From positions 1 through 64,000 of the forward strand of contig SKFU01000009.1 of the NCBI GenBank assembly GCA_007117835.1: a stretch of 64,000 nucleotides of DNA, written 5' to 3'. Origin of the DNA: Candidatus Izemoplasma sp. (lineage in GTDB: Bacteria; Bacillota_I; Bacilli_A; Izemoplasmatales; Izemoplasmataceae). The notes under the pieces are model-generated. The model worked only from the letters and a program-made list of their open reading frames with translations, had not been told where the DNA came from and did no database searches. The position numbers and the translations under genes were made by a program. This document shows, piece by piece, positions 41,811 to 50,874 of this stretch (position 1 is the first letter of the stretch; each line of letters opens with the position of its first letter).

Positions 41811-42080
41811 ATGGCACTAACAAAAGAAGAAAAAAAGTTAATTGTTGAAACCTATCGCGTTAAAGAAGGCGATACGGGTTCCCCAGAAGTGCAAATCGCG
41901 ATTTTAACCAAAGAGATTAATGATCTTAACGAGCATTTAAAAATTCACAAACATGATCATCATTCACGTCGTGGATTACTTAAGAAAGTTGGACATCGTC
42001 GTAATTTGATTAAGTATTTGGCTAAAAAAGATGTTGAACGCTATCGTGTGCTTATCGGAAAACTTGGCTTAAGACGATAA
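41811..42080 (+). CDS. rpsO: Ribosomal protein S15
   Basis: An 89-residue 30S protein that starts assembly of the platform. Signatures: [35 protein letters not shown] (in part), and [21 protein letters not shown] end. ATG 41811 follows AAAGGAGG. Closed by a terminator, so pnp is separately transcribed here although further downstream. Confidence 0.98.
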   Translation: MALTKEEKKLIVETYRVKEGDTGSPEVQIAILTKEINDLNEHLKIHKHDHHSRRGLLKKVGHRRNLIKYLAKKDVERYRVLIGKLGLRR

Positions 42081-42087
42081 CAGGATT

Positions 42088-42118
42088 GAGCACTTCATTT
42101 ATGAGGTGCTCTTTTTTA
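42088..42118 (+). terminator. Terminator after rpsO
   Basis: GAGCAC (42088-42093) with GTGCTC (42106-42111), extended by TTCA/TGAG pairs, then TTTTTT. Confidence 0.85.
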
Positions 42119-42188
42119 TTTAACAAACCCAGTTGAGTTCTTTTAAAAGTCAATGAAATCAAGTATAATAAACCATGAGGTGATGTCG

Positions 42189-43316
42189 ATGGACAAAAGA
42201 AATAAGCGCATTACACTAGCAATCAATCTTGGTATCGGTGTACTTATCTTGTTATTTATCTATTTGTTTAACTTAATATTTAATCCGTTAATTGTTCGTT
42301 TTTTACTTGCGTTTACATCGATTTTTCTGCCGTTTTCAATTGCCTTGTTTATTAGCTATTTAATGGCACCTGTTTTTCGCCTACTAGAGCAGAAAATTAA
42401 ACTTAAATACCGTTTATTAAACACGTTTATTGTGTTTGTTGCAATGGCGATAATTGTTTACTTATTTATTCGATTCGCTTTTGGAATCATTTATGTTCAA
42501 GGGATTCAGTTCTTAGAGTATGACTGGCCAAATGTGGTCCAATCTGCACGTAATTTTTTGGCTACTCAACCCACGTTGCTTGAGTTGTACAATTCAGCTA
42601 TTGATTGGTTTAACCTTGAAAACATAAGCAGTATTAATGTGAATATTATCGGTATTTTTCAAAGCATAACCAGTATTATTATTACGATTGTTTTGGTGCC
42701 AGTATTTTTATTTTTTATTCTTAATGACCGAAAACGTATTTATGAATCATTAGTTAAGGTCGTTCCAAAAAACTATCGTGTGCATGCGACCGAGCTTACA
42801 AAACGAGCGCATTACGTTATTGAACAGTATTTTAATGGCCGCTTTGCAACAATGATTGTTATGTCAATCGTATTCACTGCCGCCTTTTTTATCTTAGGCT
42901 TTAAAGAACGTAGTGTTTTGTTTGGGTTTATGATGGGGTTTTTCGATATTGTCCCATATGTTGGGCCATTTATAGCAATGTTACTTCCTGTGCTATACAG
43001 TTTAACTGATGAGACATTAATGTTTGGTCAGTACGCACCCATCGCGGTTATTATTATGGTAACTGTTGGACAACTTGTACAAAACAACGTTGCACAACCA
43101 CTAATTATGGGTAAGGAAACACAGCTGCATCCATTGTTGGTGTTGAGTTCATTTGTGTTTTTCGGTTACTTATTTGGCATTGTAGGAATCATCCTTGCGA
43201 TCCCCATTACTGGAATGATACGCACTTCTATAGAATATTTTCATGAATTGAATGCGGATAAACTGGCACTTAGCAAAATCGAAAAACAAAAGATTAGAGA
43301 GGATAAACGACAATGA
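42189..43316 (+). CDS. AI-2E (PerM/YtvI) family transporter
   Basis: A 375-residue polytopic membrane protein, about eight helices. AI-2E family marks: FVPVFLFFILNDRKRI-like LVPVFLFFILNDRKRIYES, IEQYFNGRF, LGFKERSVLFGFMMGFFDIVPYVGPFIA, and GKETQLHPLLVLSSFVFFGYLFGIVG. The family exports or antiports varied substrates, including AI-2, autolysin regulators and Na+; substrate unknown. ATG 42189 uses GAGGTGA. Overlaps the next gene by 4 bp. Confidence 0.88.
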   Translation: MDKRNKRITLAINLGIGVLILLFIYLFNLIFNPLIVRFLLAFTSIFLPFSIALFISYLMAPVFRLLEQKIKLKYRLLNTFIVFVAMAIIVYLFIRFAFGIIYVQGIQFLEYDWPNVVQSARNFLATQPTLLELYNSAIDWFNLENISSINVNIIGIFQSITSIIITIVLVPVFLFFILNDRKRIYESLVKVVPKNYRVHATELTKRAHYVIEQYFNGRFATMIVMSIVFTAAFFILGFKERSVLFGFMMGFFDIVPYVGPFIAMLLPVLYSLTDETLMFGQYAPIAVIIMVTVGQLVQNNVAQPLIMGKETQLHPLLVLSSFVFFGYLFGIVGIILAIPITGMIRTSIEYFHELNADKLALSKIEKQKIREDKRQ

Positions 43317-44479
43317 TATTAATTAAAAACGCAATGCTTTATACGATGGACACCATCGATGGAGAAAACGGTTTTATCGCCATAAAGAATCAAAAAATTG
43401 AGGCTATTGGGACAATACTTGATGAAAAACAATACCAAGATTACCAAGTGCTTGATGCGAAAGGTGCGATGCTCACACCTGGTCTTGTCGATCCCCATTG
43501 TCACATCGGTGTTATGGAAGAAGGGATTCAATTTGAGGGCAATGATACCAACGAAACAACCAACCCTATTTACCCTGAACTGCGTGGGATTGACAGTGTC
43601 TATCCACACGATCGTGCATTTCTATATACCGCTAAAAGTGGTGTAACAACAGTAGTAACTGGTCCTGGTAGTGCCAATGTTATTGGTGGTACTTTTACCG
43701 CATTAAAAACGGTCGGTAATACTGTTGATGAAATGATTTTCAAAGAAGAAGTCTGCATGAAAATGGCTTTAGGAGAAAACCCTAAAAGAGTTTATTCAAG
43801 CCAAAAAAGAAATCCTTCTACACGTATGGCAAGCGCTGCACTTGCCCGTGAATGGTTGCAAAAAGCGAAAGATTATCATCAAGAGTTAAAAGCTTATGAA
43901 AGCAATAAAGAAGATGCCAAAAAGCCTGTCTTTGATGCTAAATTACATAGTTTAATGCGTGTCTTTGAGGGGATGAAAGTTAAAATTCACGCCCATCGAA
44001 GCGATGATATTATGACCGCAATCCGAATCGCAAAAGAATATGATTTAGATATGACGATTGATCATGGGACTGAGGCTTATTTAATACCTGAAGAAGTTAA
44101 AAACAGTGGTTACCCAGTTATTTTGGGACCCACACTGACTTATGCTTCTAAATATGAGTTGATCAATCGCTCTTTTACCAGTGCTAAAGTCTTAGAAGAA
44201 CACGGTGTGTTGTTTGCGATAATGACAGACCATCCGATAGTAACATTAGATATGACTCGCGTTCAAGTTGCGCTTTTTGTTAAAGCTGGTCTTTCTAAAA
44301 AATCTGCCCTTAAAGCGATTACCATTAATGCCGCAAAACTTAACGGCCTTGATGATCGTGTAGGCTCATTAGCTGTGGGTAAAGACGCTGATTTGGTGCT
44401 TTGGAATGGTGACATCTTCGATATCATGGTCGATCCTTTATTGGTAATGATTAACGGCCAAATCGTGCACCAGGTGTAG
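43313..44479 (+). CDS. Amidohydrolase
   Basis: A 388-residue metal-dependent amidohydrolase (imidazolonepropionase/dihydroorotase superfamily). The metal HxH is in GLVDPHCHIG (about 57-66); other ligands lie in KIHAHRSDD and TIDHGTEA, and the catalytic Asp is in MTDHPI. The C-terminal GKDADLVLWNGD is the small beta-sandwich typical of the family. The substrate cannot be told from sequence; its relatives in Bacillota are often annotated only as amidohydrolases. It overlaps the transporter gene by 4 bp and is followed at 10 bp by the UPF0316 gene. Confidence 0.88.
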   Translation: MILIKNAMLYTMDTIDGENGFIAIKNQKIEAIGTILDEKQYQDYQVLDAKGAMLTPGLVDPHCHIGVMEEGIQFEGNDTNETTNPIYPELRGIDSVYPHDRAFLYTAKSGVTTVVTGPGSANVIGGTFTALKTVGNTVDEMIFKEEVCMKMALGENPKRVYSSQKRNPSTRMASAALAREWLQKAKDYHQELKAYESNKEDAKKPVFDAKLHSLMRVFEGMKVKIHAHRSDDIMTAIRIAKEYDLDMTIDHGTEAYLIPEEVKNSGYPVILGPTLTYASKYELINRSFTSAKVLEEHGVLFAIMTDHPIVTLDMTRVQVALFVKAGLSKKSALKAITINAAKLNGLDDRVGSLAVGKDADLVLWNGDIFDIMVDPLLVMINGQIVHQV

Positions 44480-44489
44480 GGGGGAAAAC

Positions 44490-45032
44490 GTGTCTGAAAT
44501 CCTACAATCTATGCCATCAATCGTCGTTTACTTTCTAATATTTTTTGTCAAAATTATCGAAGTTTCGATGGCAACATTAAGAATTGTACTAATCACAAAA
44601 GGTGAAAAGCTAAAAGGTGCACTCATTGCTTTTTTTGAGGTCATTTTATGGATATTAATCGCGGCAACCGTATTGACTGACATCACTGAAGATCCATTCA
44701 AAGTCGTGGTTTACGCACTGGCGTTTTCGATTGGAAGCTATTTGGGAAGCATGGCTGAAAATAGACTTGCACTTGGCACAGTAAACATTGAAGCAATTGT
44801 TAAAAAAGCACAAGGCAAACCGCTATCAATCGCACTTCGTGAAATGGGTTTCGCGGTCACAAGTGTCGATGCCTACGGTCGAGATGACCGCAAAGAAATA
44901 CTGTACATGCATGTGCCCCGAAAGAACATTTCAAACACAGTTAAAGTCATTCGATCATTTCAATCAGATGTCGTGATAACTATCAATGATATACGACCAG
45001 TTTATGGTGGGTATGGCCTTTTAAGAAAATGA
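44490..45032 (+). CDS. UPF0316 / DUF2179 membrane protein
   Basis: A 180-residue protein with three N-terminal helices (about 10-30, 40-62, 65-85) and a C-terminal DUF2179-type domain. UPF0316 marks: IFFVKIIEVSMATLRIVLITKG, AFFEVILWI, and GSYLGSMAENRLALG. Function unknown. GTG 44490 with AGGGGGG SD. Last gene of the transporter-amidohydrolase operon. Confidence 0.85.
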   Translation: MSEILQSMPSIVVYFLIFFVKIIEVSMATLRIVLITKGEKLKGALIAFFEVILWILIAATVLTDITEDPFKVVVYALAFSIGSYLGSMAENRLALGTVNIEAIVKKAQGKPLSIALREMGFAVTSVDAYGRDDRKEILYMHVPRKNISNTVKVIRSFQSDVVITINDIRPVYGGYGLLRK

Positions 45033-45059
45033 TTTAACTTTGTAAGCTGTAACATCAAG

Positions 45060-45104
45060 GTGCTGGTTGTGATGCCCTTCGCACATCTAAACCAGTATCT
45101 TTTT
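45060..45104 (+). terminator. Terminator before pnp
   Basis: A long hairpin: 45060-45068 with 45090-45098 (two G-U), extended by GATG (45071-45074) with CATC (45084-45087), then TTTTT. Confidence 0.75.
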
Positions 45105-45176
45105 ATATACATTTAACAAAAAATATGATATTGTATTATAATGTAGAAAAGATAAAGAAAAGAGGAATTTAAGAAG

Positions 45177-47312
45177 ATGACAGAAGCAAAAGTATTTGAG
45201 TTTGACTTCAATGGTAAAAAACTCGTCGTCGAAATAGGAGAAGTTGCAAAGCAAGCAACTGCAGCAGCAATTATTCGTTACGAAGATACCGGTGTATTAA
45301 GTGTGACACAAACTTCAAAGGAACCTGTAACATTGCCATTTTTCCCATTAATGGTTAATTATACAGAGAAGTTATATGCCAACGGTAAAATCCCGGGTGG
45401 TTTTTTCAAACGTGAGGGACGACCATCAGAGTTAGAAACACTGACAGCACGACTTATTGATAGACCCATTAGACCACTTTTTCCAGATGAATTTCGCTAT
45501 GAAGTTCAAATCATTAATACCGTTATGAGTGGCAATGTGGATCATTCACCACCAATGACTGCAATGTTTGGGAGCAGTTTAACACTTGCGTTATCACACA
45601 TGCCTTTTGAAGGGCCTATTGCGGGCGTCATGGTAGGTAAAGTGGATGGCGAGTTAATATTAAATCCGTCTGAGGCTGAACTGGAAGTATCAGAAATGGA
45701 ATTAATCGTTGCCGGAACATACGATGCAATTAATATGGTAGAAGCAGGCGCGAAACAAGTCTCAGAAGCAGACATGTTAGAAGCCATTATGTTTGGTCAT
45801 GAATGGATTAAAAAATTGGTTACGTTCCAAAATGAAATCGTTGCTGAACTGGGTGCTGAAAAAATGGTATACATTGCGCCTGAAAAAGATACCCTTTTAA
45901 ACGATTTAGTGATAAGTAAATATCAAGAGCCAATCCTTTCTGCAGTCAATACATTTGACCGTGGTTTGAGAACTGAGGCATTAAAAGATATTCATTCAGC
46001 GCTCGAAATTGATGTGGATACAATGTTCAGTACTTTAGACAAAGAGGACTTGAAATCAAAACGCAAAGAAGCAAAAAACTTTGTCGATAGTATGGTTAAA
46101 GAGCAAGTGCGTAAAAACATTATTGAACTGGAAAAAAGACCCGATGGACGCGGACTTACAGATATTCGTGAGTTACAATCTAAAATCGATATCTTTGAAC
46201 GTACACATGGCAGTGCAATGTTTACACGTGGACAAACTCAAGCCTTAAGTATTGTTACTTTAGGTGCACTCGGTGAGCACCAAATCATCGATGGGTTGGG
46301 CGATACTGACAATAAACGTTTTATGCTACATTACAACTTCCCACCATATAGCGTTGGTGAGGCAGGTCGCTATGGCCCACCAGGACGCCGTGAAATTGGA
46401 CATGGTGCACTCGGTGAGCGTGCCTTGATTCAAGTCATGCCAAACGAAGAAGATTTTCCTTACACAGTAAGAATTGTTTCTGAGATTCTTGAAAGCAATG
46501 GTTCAACTTCACAAGCCAGTATTTGCGCTGGATGCATGAGTTTAATGGCTGCGGGTGTTCCAATTGAAGCGCCAGTTTCGGGCATTGCAATGGGCTTGAT
46601 TACCGATGGTAAAACACACCGTGTACTCAGCGACATCCAAGGGTTAGAAGATCATCTTGGTGATATGGATTTTAAAGTTGCTGGTACTGAAAAGGGCATT
46701 ACAGCTTTACAAATGGACATTAAAGTTAAAGGTCTTTCACAGGAAATATTAACTGAAGCACTTGAACAAGCCAAAGTGGGTCGCTTACATATTCTTAAAA
46801 ATATGATAGAAGCCATTGATGCGCCAAGAAAAGAAGTCTCGAAATATGCACCTAAAGTCAAAATTATGCTGATATCTCCAGACAAAATTCGTGATGTTAT
46901 CGGTCCTGGTGGCAAAATAATTTCTGAGATTATCGACAAAAATGATGGTGTTAAAATTGACATTGAACAAGATGGACGCGTGACAATTATGCATACGTCT
47001 ATGGCACCAATTTTATCGGCAATGAAACGTATTGAAGAAATCGTTAAAGTGGCGCAAGTTGGTGAAGTATACCAAGGTAAAGTCGTGCGTATTGAGAAAT
47101 TTGGTTGCTTTGTCGAACTTTGGAAAGGTACTGACGGGTTATGTCATATTTCTAAGTTGGCACATGATCGTGTTAATAGAGTTGAAGATGTGGTTAAACT
47201 CTACCAAGTAATCGATGTTAAAGTCATTGGTATCGATGAACGCGGACGCATTGATTTATCACGTAAAGCAACGTTACCAAAACCTGACCTAAAACCTGCA
47301 GTAAAAGAATAA
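45177..47312 (+). CDS. pnp: Polyribonucleotide nucleotidyltransferase (PNPase)
   Basis: Phosphorolytic 3'-to-5' exoribonuclease of the RNA degradosome, 711 residues. Two RNase PH-like domains (first with FFPLMVNYTEKLYA..GGFFKREGRPSE; second with RPDGRG, FPPYSVGEAGRYGPPGRREIGHGALGER in part, and the catalytic SDIQGLEDHLGDMDFKVAGT region), then KH (VIGPGGKII) and S1 (GEVYQGKVVRIEKFGCFVEL) domains. SD is AGAGGA, 10 nt before ATG 45177. It ends only 3 bp before the 5' end of RNase P RNA. Confidence 0.97.
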   Translation: MTEAKVFEFDFNGKKLVVEIGEVAKQATAAAIIRYEDTGVLSVTQTSKEPVTLPFFPLMVNYTEKLYANGKIPGGFFKREGRPSELETLTARLIDRPIRPLFPDEFRYEVQIINTVMSGNVDHSPPMTAMFGSSLTLALSHMPFEGPIAGVMVGKVDGELILNPSEAELEVSEMELIVAGTYDAINMVEAGAKQVSEADMLEAIMFGHEWIKKLVTFQNEIVAELGAEKMVYIAPEKDTLLNDLVISKYQEPILSAVNTFDRGLRTEALKDIHSALEIDVDTMFSTLDKEDLKSKRKEAKNFVDSMVKEQVRKNIIELEKRPDGRGLTDIRELQSKIDIFERTHGSAMFTRGQTQALSIVTLGALGEHQIIDGLGDTDNKRFMLHYNFPPYSVGEAGRYGPPGRREIGHGALGERALIQVMPNEEDFPYTVRIVSEILESNGSTSQASICAGCMSLMAAGVPIEAPVSGIAMGLITDGKTHRVLSDIQGLEDHLGDMDFKVAGTEKGITALQMDIKVKGLSQEILTEALEQAKVGRLHILKNMIEAIDAPRKEVSKYAPKVKIMLISPDKIRDVIGPGGKIISEIIDKNDGVKIDIEQDGRVTIMHTSMAPILSAMKRIEEIVKVAQVGEVYQGKVVRIEKFGCFVELWKGTDGLCHISKLAHDRVNRVEDVVKLYQVIDVKVIGIDERGRIDLSRKATLPKPDLKPAVKE

Positions 47313-47315
47313 ACT

Positions 47316-47672
47316 GATTACGTTTTAGACAATCGAGCCATTCATTAAGAATGGTTAGGAAAGTCCATGCTAGCACAAGCTGAGATGCTTGTAGTGATTG
47401 TGATAGAGGAAACAATAACTCTATGCATGCCATTTTTGGCATGACGGCTGAGAAAATACTTTTAACCTGGTATGAGTATCTTTAAAAGTGCCACAGAGAC
47501 GAGCTAAAGTAGAAATGCTTTAGGTGGAACGGGTAAACCCCGCAAGCTAGAAACCCAAAAAATGGTAGGGGCACTCTAACGTTGGAATTCAACAACAATA
47601 GAGGCGTGAAAGCGCAGATAAATGGTTGTCACCGCAAATGCGGTACAGAACATGGCTTATATGAACGTAATC
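47316..47672 (+). ncRNA. rnpB: RNase P RNA, type B
   Basis: The catalytic RNA of RNase P, which matures the 5' ends of tRNAs. Helix P1 is GATTACGTT (47316-47324) with AACGTAATC (47664-47672). Universally conserved parts are present in order: GGAAAGTCCATGCT, CTGAGATGCTTGTAGTG, GAGTATCTTTAAAAGTGCCACAG, GGGTAAACCCC (P15 loop), AAACCCAAA..GGTAGGGG, and the 3' ACAGAACATGGCTTAT. Order and wording match the B. subtilis type B RNA closely. The gene begins 3 bp after the pnp stop with no clear promoter between. Confidence 0.96.
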
Positions 47673-47706
47673 AAAAAAAGTTGTATGCGAATACAACTTT
47701 TTTTTA
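47673..47706 (+). terminator. Terminator of rnpB
   Basis: A 14-bp perfect stem (47673-47686 with 47691-47704), GCGA tetraloop, T run. Confidence 0.92.
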
Positions 47707-47717
47707 TTGGATAAACA

Positions 47718-47746
47718 TTGAAAAAAAACATGTTTTCGGTTACAAT
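47718..47746 (+). promoter_or_regulatory. Promoter of lepA
   Basis: TTGAAA (47718-47723), 17-nt spacer, TACAAT (47741-47746), 29 nt before ATG 47776. Confidence 0.75.
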
Positions 47747-47775
47747 GATTTAAGCGTTTTAGAAAGAGTGATGAC

Positions 47776-49605
47776 ATGAGCGACGACCGTATAGCGTTAA
47801 TTAAAGCGCGTCAAAAAACAATAAGGAATTTCTCAATTATAGCCCATATCGATCATGGCAAGAGTACACTTGCTGATCGAATTTTAGAAGTGACGAAAAG
47901 TATCACTGCAAGAGAAATGAAAGCACAATTGCTTGACTCAATGGATTTAGAGCGAGAACGTGGGATTACTATTAAACTAAATGCAGTTCAAATTCAATAT
48001 GCACATACTAACGGAAAATCATACATATTTCATTTGATTGATACACCAGGACATGTCGACTTCACATATGAAGTATCCCGAAGTTTAGCCGCATGTGAAG
48101 GTGCTTTGTTGGTTGTTGATGCTGCACAAGGCATTGAGGCCCAAACACTCGCAAATGTGTATTTAGCTTTAGATAATGATCTCGAGATATTACCAATTAT
48201 TAATAAAATCGACTTGCCAAGCGCAGACATCCCAAAAGTCAAAGCTGAAATTGAGGACATTATTGGGCTTGATGCATCGGAAGCTGTGGAAACAAGTGCT
48301 AAAGAAGGTATTGGTATTTTTCAGATTCTAGATCAAATAATAGCCAAAGTACCCGCCCCAAGTGGTGACCCAGAGGCACCTTTAAAAGCGTTAATATTTG
48401 ATTCTTATTACGATGCGTATCGGGGTATTATTCCATCCATTCGTATTGTTGAGGGGATTTTAGGCAAAGGTGATAAAATTCAAATGATGTCAAGCAATCG
48501 TGTGTTTGAAGTTATTGAGGTTGGAGTGAATACACCGAAACCGGTTGTTAAAGACTATTTAGGGCCTGGTGATGTTGGCTACTGTGTTGCATCAATTAAG
48601 ACAGTAGAAGATGTGCGCGTGGGTGATACAATGACCCACGTTAAGCGGCCTGCGGAAAAACCATTGCCTGGATATCGCCAGCTCAATCCAATGGTGTTTT
48701 GTGGGTTGTTCCCCATTGACTCAAATGATTACAATGATTTAAGAGAAGCACTTGAACGCTTAAAACTGAATGATGCGAGTTTGATTTATGAACCAGAAAC
48801 CTCGCAAGCTTTAGGTTTTGGTTTCCGAACTGGGTTTTTGGGAATGTTGCATATGGAAATTATCCAAGAACGCATTGAGCGTGAGTTTAAGATTGACTTA
48901 ATAGCAACCGCACCTAGTGTGATTTATCACGTATATTTAACAAACGGCACGATGGAAAAAATTGATAACCCTAGTGCTTTAAAAGAATCTCAAGATATTG
49001 AACGCATCGAAGAACCTTATGTGTCAGCGATACTAATGACACCTAAAGAGTATGTCGGTAATGTCATGGAGCTATGCCAACAAAAACGCGGCATTTACAA
49101 AACCATGCGATATCTGGGTGAGACACGTGTTGAACTGTCATACGAATTACCACTTCTAGAAATTGTGTATGATTTTTTTGATAAGCTCAAATCATCAACT
49201 AAGGGTTACGCATCATTCGATTATACGTTTAGCACATATAAACCAAGTAAACTGGTCAAAATGGATATTTTACTCAACGGTGAAATTGTGGATGCGTTGT
49301 CAACCATTGTACACCGTGATTTTGCATATAAACGCGGTAAACTGATCACAGAAAAACTAAAAGACATTATTCCTAGACAAATGTTTGAAGTGCCAGTGCA
49401 AGCTTCAATCAACAATAAAATCATTGCCCGTAGTAGCATTCGAGCACTTAGAAAAAATGTTTTGGCAAAGTGTTATGGTGGCGATATCACACGTAAAAAG
49501 AAACTACTTGAAAAACAGAAAAAAGGTAAGAAGCGCATGAAAAGTGTGGGCAACGTTGAGGTGCCACAAGAAGCGTTTCTTTCAGTATTATCCATAGATG
49601 AATAG
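47776..49605 (+). CDS. lepA: Elongation factor 4 (LepA)
   Basis: Ribosome-associated translational GTPase that affects initiation and back-translocation. GTPase motifs: G1 AHIDHGKST (22-30), G2 region [10 protein letters not shown]3 DTPGHVDF, G4 NKID, G5 SAKEGIG. The LepA-specific C-terminal domain is seen in [23 protein letters not shown], and [22 protein letters not shown] at the end. Length 609 is usual. In many Bacillota hemW follows lepA; here it is separated by two genes. Confidence 0.97.
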   Translation: MSDDRIALIKARQKTIRNFSIIAHIDHGKSTLADRILEVTKSITAREMKAQLLDSMDLERERGITIKLNAVQIQYAHTNGKSYIFHLIDTPGHVDFTYEVSRSLAACEGALLVVDAAQGIEAQTLANVYLALDNDLEILPIINKIDLPSADIPKVKAEIEDIIGLDASEAVETSAKEGIGIFQILDQIIAKVPAPSGDPEAPLKALIFDSYYDAYRGIIPSIRIVEGILGKGDKIQMMSSNRVFEVIEVGVNTPKPVVKDYLGPGDVGYCVASIKTVEDVRVGDTMTHVKRPAEKPLPGYRQLNPMVFCGLFPIDSNDYNDLREALERLKLNDASLIYEPETSQALGFGFRTGFLGMLHMEIIQERIEREFKIDLIATAPSVIYHVYLTNGTMEKIDNPSALKESQDIERIEEPYVSAILMTPKEYVGNVMELCQQKRGIYKTMRYLGETRVELSYELPLLEIVYDFFDKLKSSTKGYASFDYTFSTYKPSKLVKMDILLNGEIVDALSTIVHRDFAYKRGKLITEKLKDIIPRQMFEVPVQASINNKIIARSSIRALRKNVLAKCYGGDITRKKKLLEKQKKGKKRMKSVGNVEVPQEAFLSVLSIDE

Positions 49606-49626
49606 ATTTTTCTATTCATTTTTTGT
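49598..49626 (+). terminator. Terminator over the lepA stop codon
   Basis: An 8-bp stem (49598-49605 with 49612-49619), 6-nt loop, then a T run. The 5' arm contains the TAG of lepA. Confidence 0.8.
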
Positions 49627-49680
49627 TTTCGATTAAAAAGCTCTTTTCAATGCTATAATATTTACAAGGTAGGTGGTTTT

Positions 49681-50874
49681 ATGAAAGTTAAGGTTCGTCA
49701 TCGACTCACATTTTTTTTACTAAGACCTTTTTTCAGACTGTTTATTAGACTCAAATTTAATTATCAAGCGATTCCTTTTGATCGACAAAAATCTTTGAAA
49801 GGGCCATATTTGGTTTTATCAAATCACACGCAAGAATCTGACCCTTTTTTCGTTTCTCTTAGTTTTAAAGGGCCAATCTACTATGTGGCTTCAGATATGA
49901 TTTTTTCGATTAGACTATGGTCGACGTTTATAAAGTTTTTAGTATCACCAATTCCAAAAACCAAATACCGCTCAGACTTAGCAACCATACGCGATATTAA
50001 AAAAATGGTGAAAAGTGGTGGCAGTATAGGACTTTTCCCAGAAGGCAATGCCTCATTTAGCGGAGAACTAATGCCAATCAGTCCAGCAGTAAGTAAACTC
50101 ATTAAAACGCTTAAAATACCGGTCATATTTTTTCATATCAAAGGTGGTTATACGACTAAACCACGTTGGGCTAAATCAATCAGAAAGGGTGCAATGCAAG
50201 GTCGTGTCGCCAAAGTTTGGATGCCTGAGGCATATCAAGATTTAACCGTTGAAGCGATTCAAGAAATAGTTGTGGCTACTTTAACTGTTAATGAAGCAAA
50301 GTTTATTCATGATAAACAGTTTACAGGCAAAGATTTTGCCGAAGATATTGAAAGTACTTTCTTTATTTGTCCTAATTGCAAAGAAATGCTTACTTTAACT
50401 TCTTTAAAAAATCAAGTATCGTGTCGACACTGTGATTTGCTATTGACTGTTAATGCAAAATCTGAGTTCTTAACAACACAAGATGTTCATTATTTTGACA
50501 ATAAAATCGCATGGTATCATGATCAATACCATGTATTAGAAAATAGACTTAACGACATTGCATCAGATACTGTAATATTTACTGATTCAGATGAAAAAAT
50601 ACTTGTTGTTGAAAGGGCATCACGCAAAACTTTGTTAGGTCACGGTGTCATCACATTAATGAAATGTGGGTTACTCATTATCTATGCCGACCATCAAGAA
50701 CTTTGGGAGATTGCTGATATTATGCCGGCCGTACAACAAAAAAACAAACTTATTTTACATCATAAAACACAAGATAAAACGCTTTATTTTATTAATCATG
50801 CGAAACGCAATGCACTGAAATATGTTTTGGCCATAGAGATACTTCAAAAGGAGGCGTTCATTGATGGAGTTTAG
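49681..50874 (+). CDS. PlsC-like acyltransferase fused to a zinc ribbon
   Basis: Residues about 1-215 form a lysophospholipid acyltransferase domain: NHTQESD (HX4D, about 48-54) and the glycerolipid-binding FPEGN (about 121-125). This part is like PlsC, which makes phosphatidic acid, with an N-terminal membrane-associating helix. The remainder (about 225-397) is unusual: CPNCKEM and CRHCD form a four-cysteine zinc ribbon (about 234-256), followed by a beta-rich domain I do not recognise. Standard PlsC is about 200-250 residues. SD is AGGTAGGTGG. It overlaps the symporter gene by 11 bp. Confidence 0.82.
   Translation: MKVKVRHRLTFFLLRPFFRLFIRLKFNYQAIPFDRQKSLKGPYLVLSNHTQESDPFFVSLSFKGPIYYVASDMIFSIRLWSTFIKFLVSPIPKTKYRSDLATIRDIKKMVKSGGSIGLFPEGNASFSGELMPISPAVSKLIKTLKIPVIFFHIKGGYTTKPRWAKSIRKGAMQGRVAKVWMPEAYQDLTVEAIQEIVVATLTVNEAKFIHDKQFTGKDFAEDIESTFFICPNCKEMLTLTSLKNQVSCRHCDLLLTVNAKSEFLTTQDVHYFDNKIAWYHDQYHVLENRLNDIASDTVIFTDSDEKILVVERASRKTLLGHGVITLMKCGLLIIYADHQELWEIADIMPAVQQKNKLILHHKTQDKTLYFINHAKRNALKYVLAIEILQKEAFIDGV

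Noticed and set aside
43319-43609. Minus-strand frames inside the amidohydrolase, mnmA, pnp, ribF and other genes
   Set aside because: All lie within strongly conserved coding sequence on the other strand and lack SDs or family features.
47589-47779. Open frames on both strands across 47582-47779
   Set aside because: They overlap the highly conserved 3' part of RNase P RNA and its terminator, with no SD; not genes.
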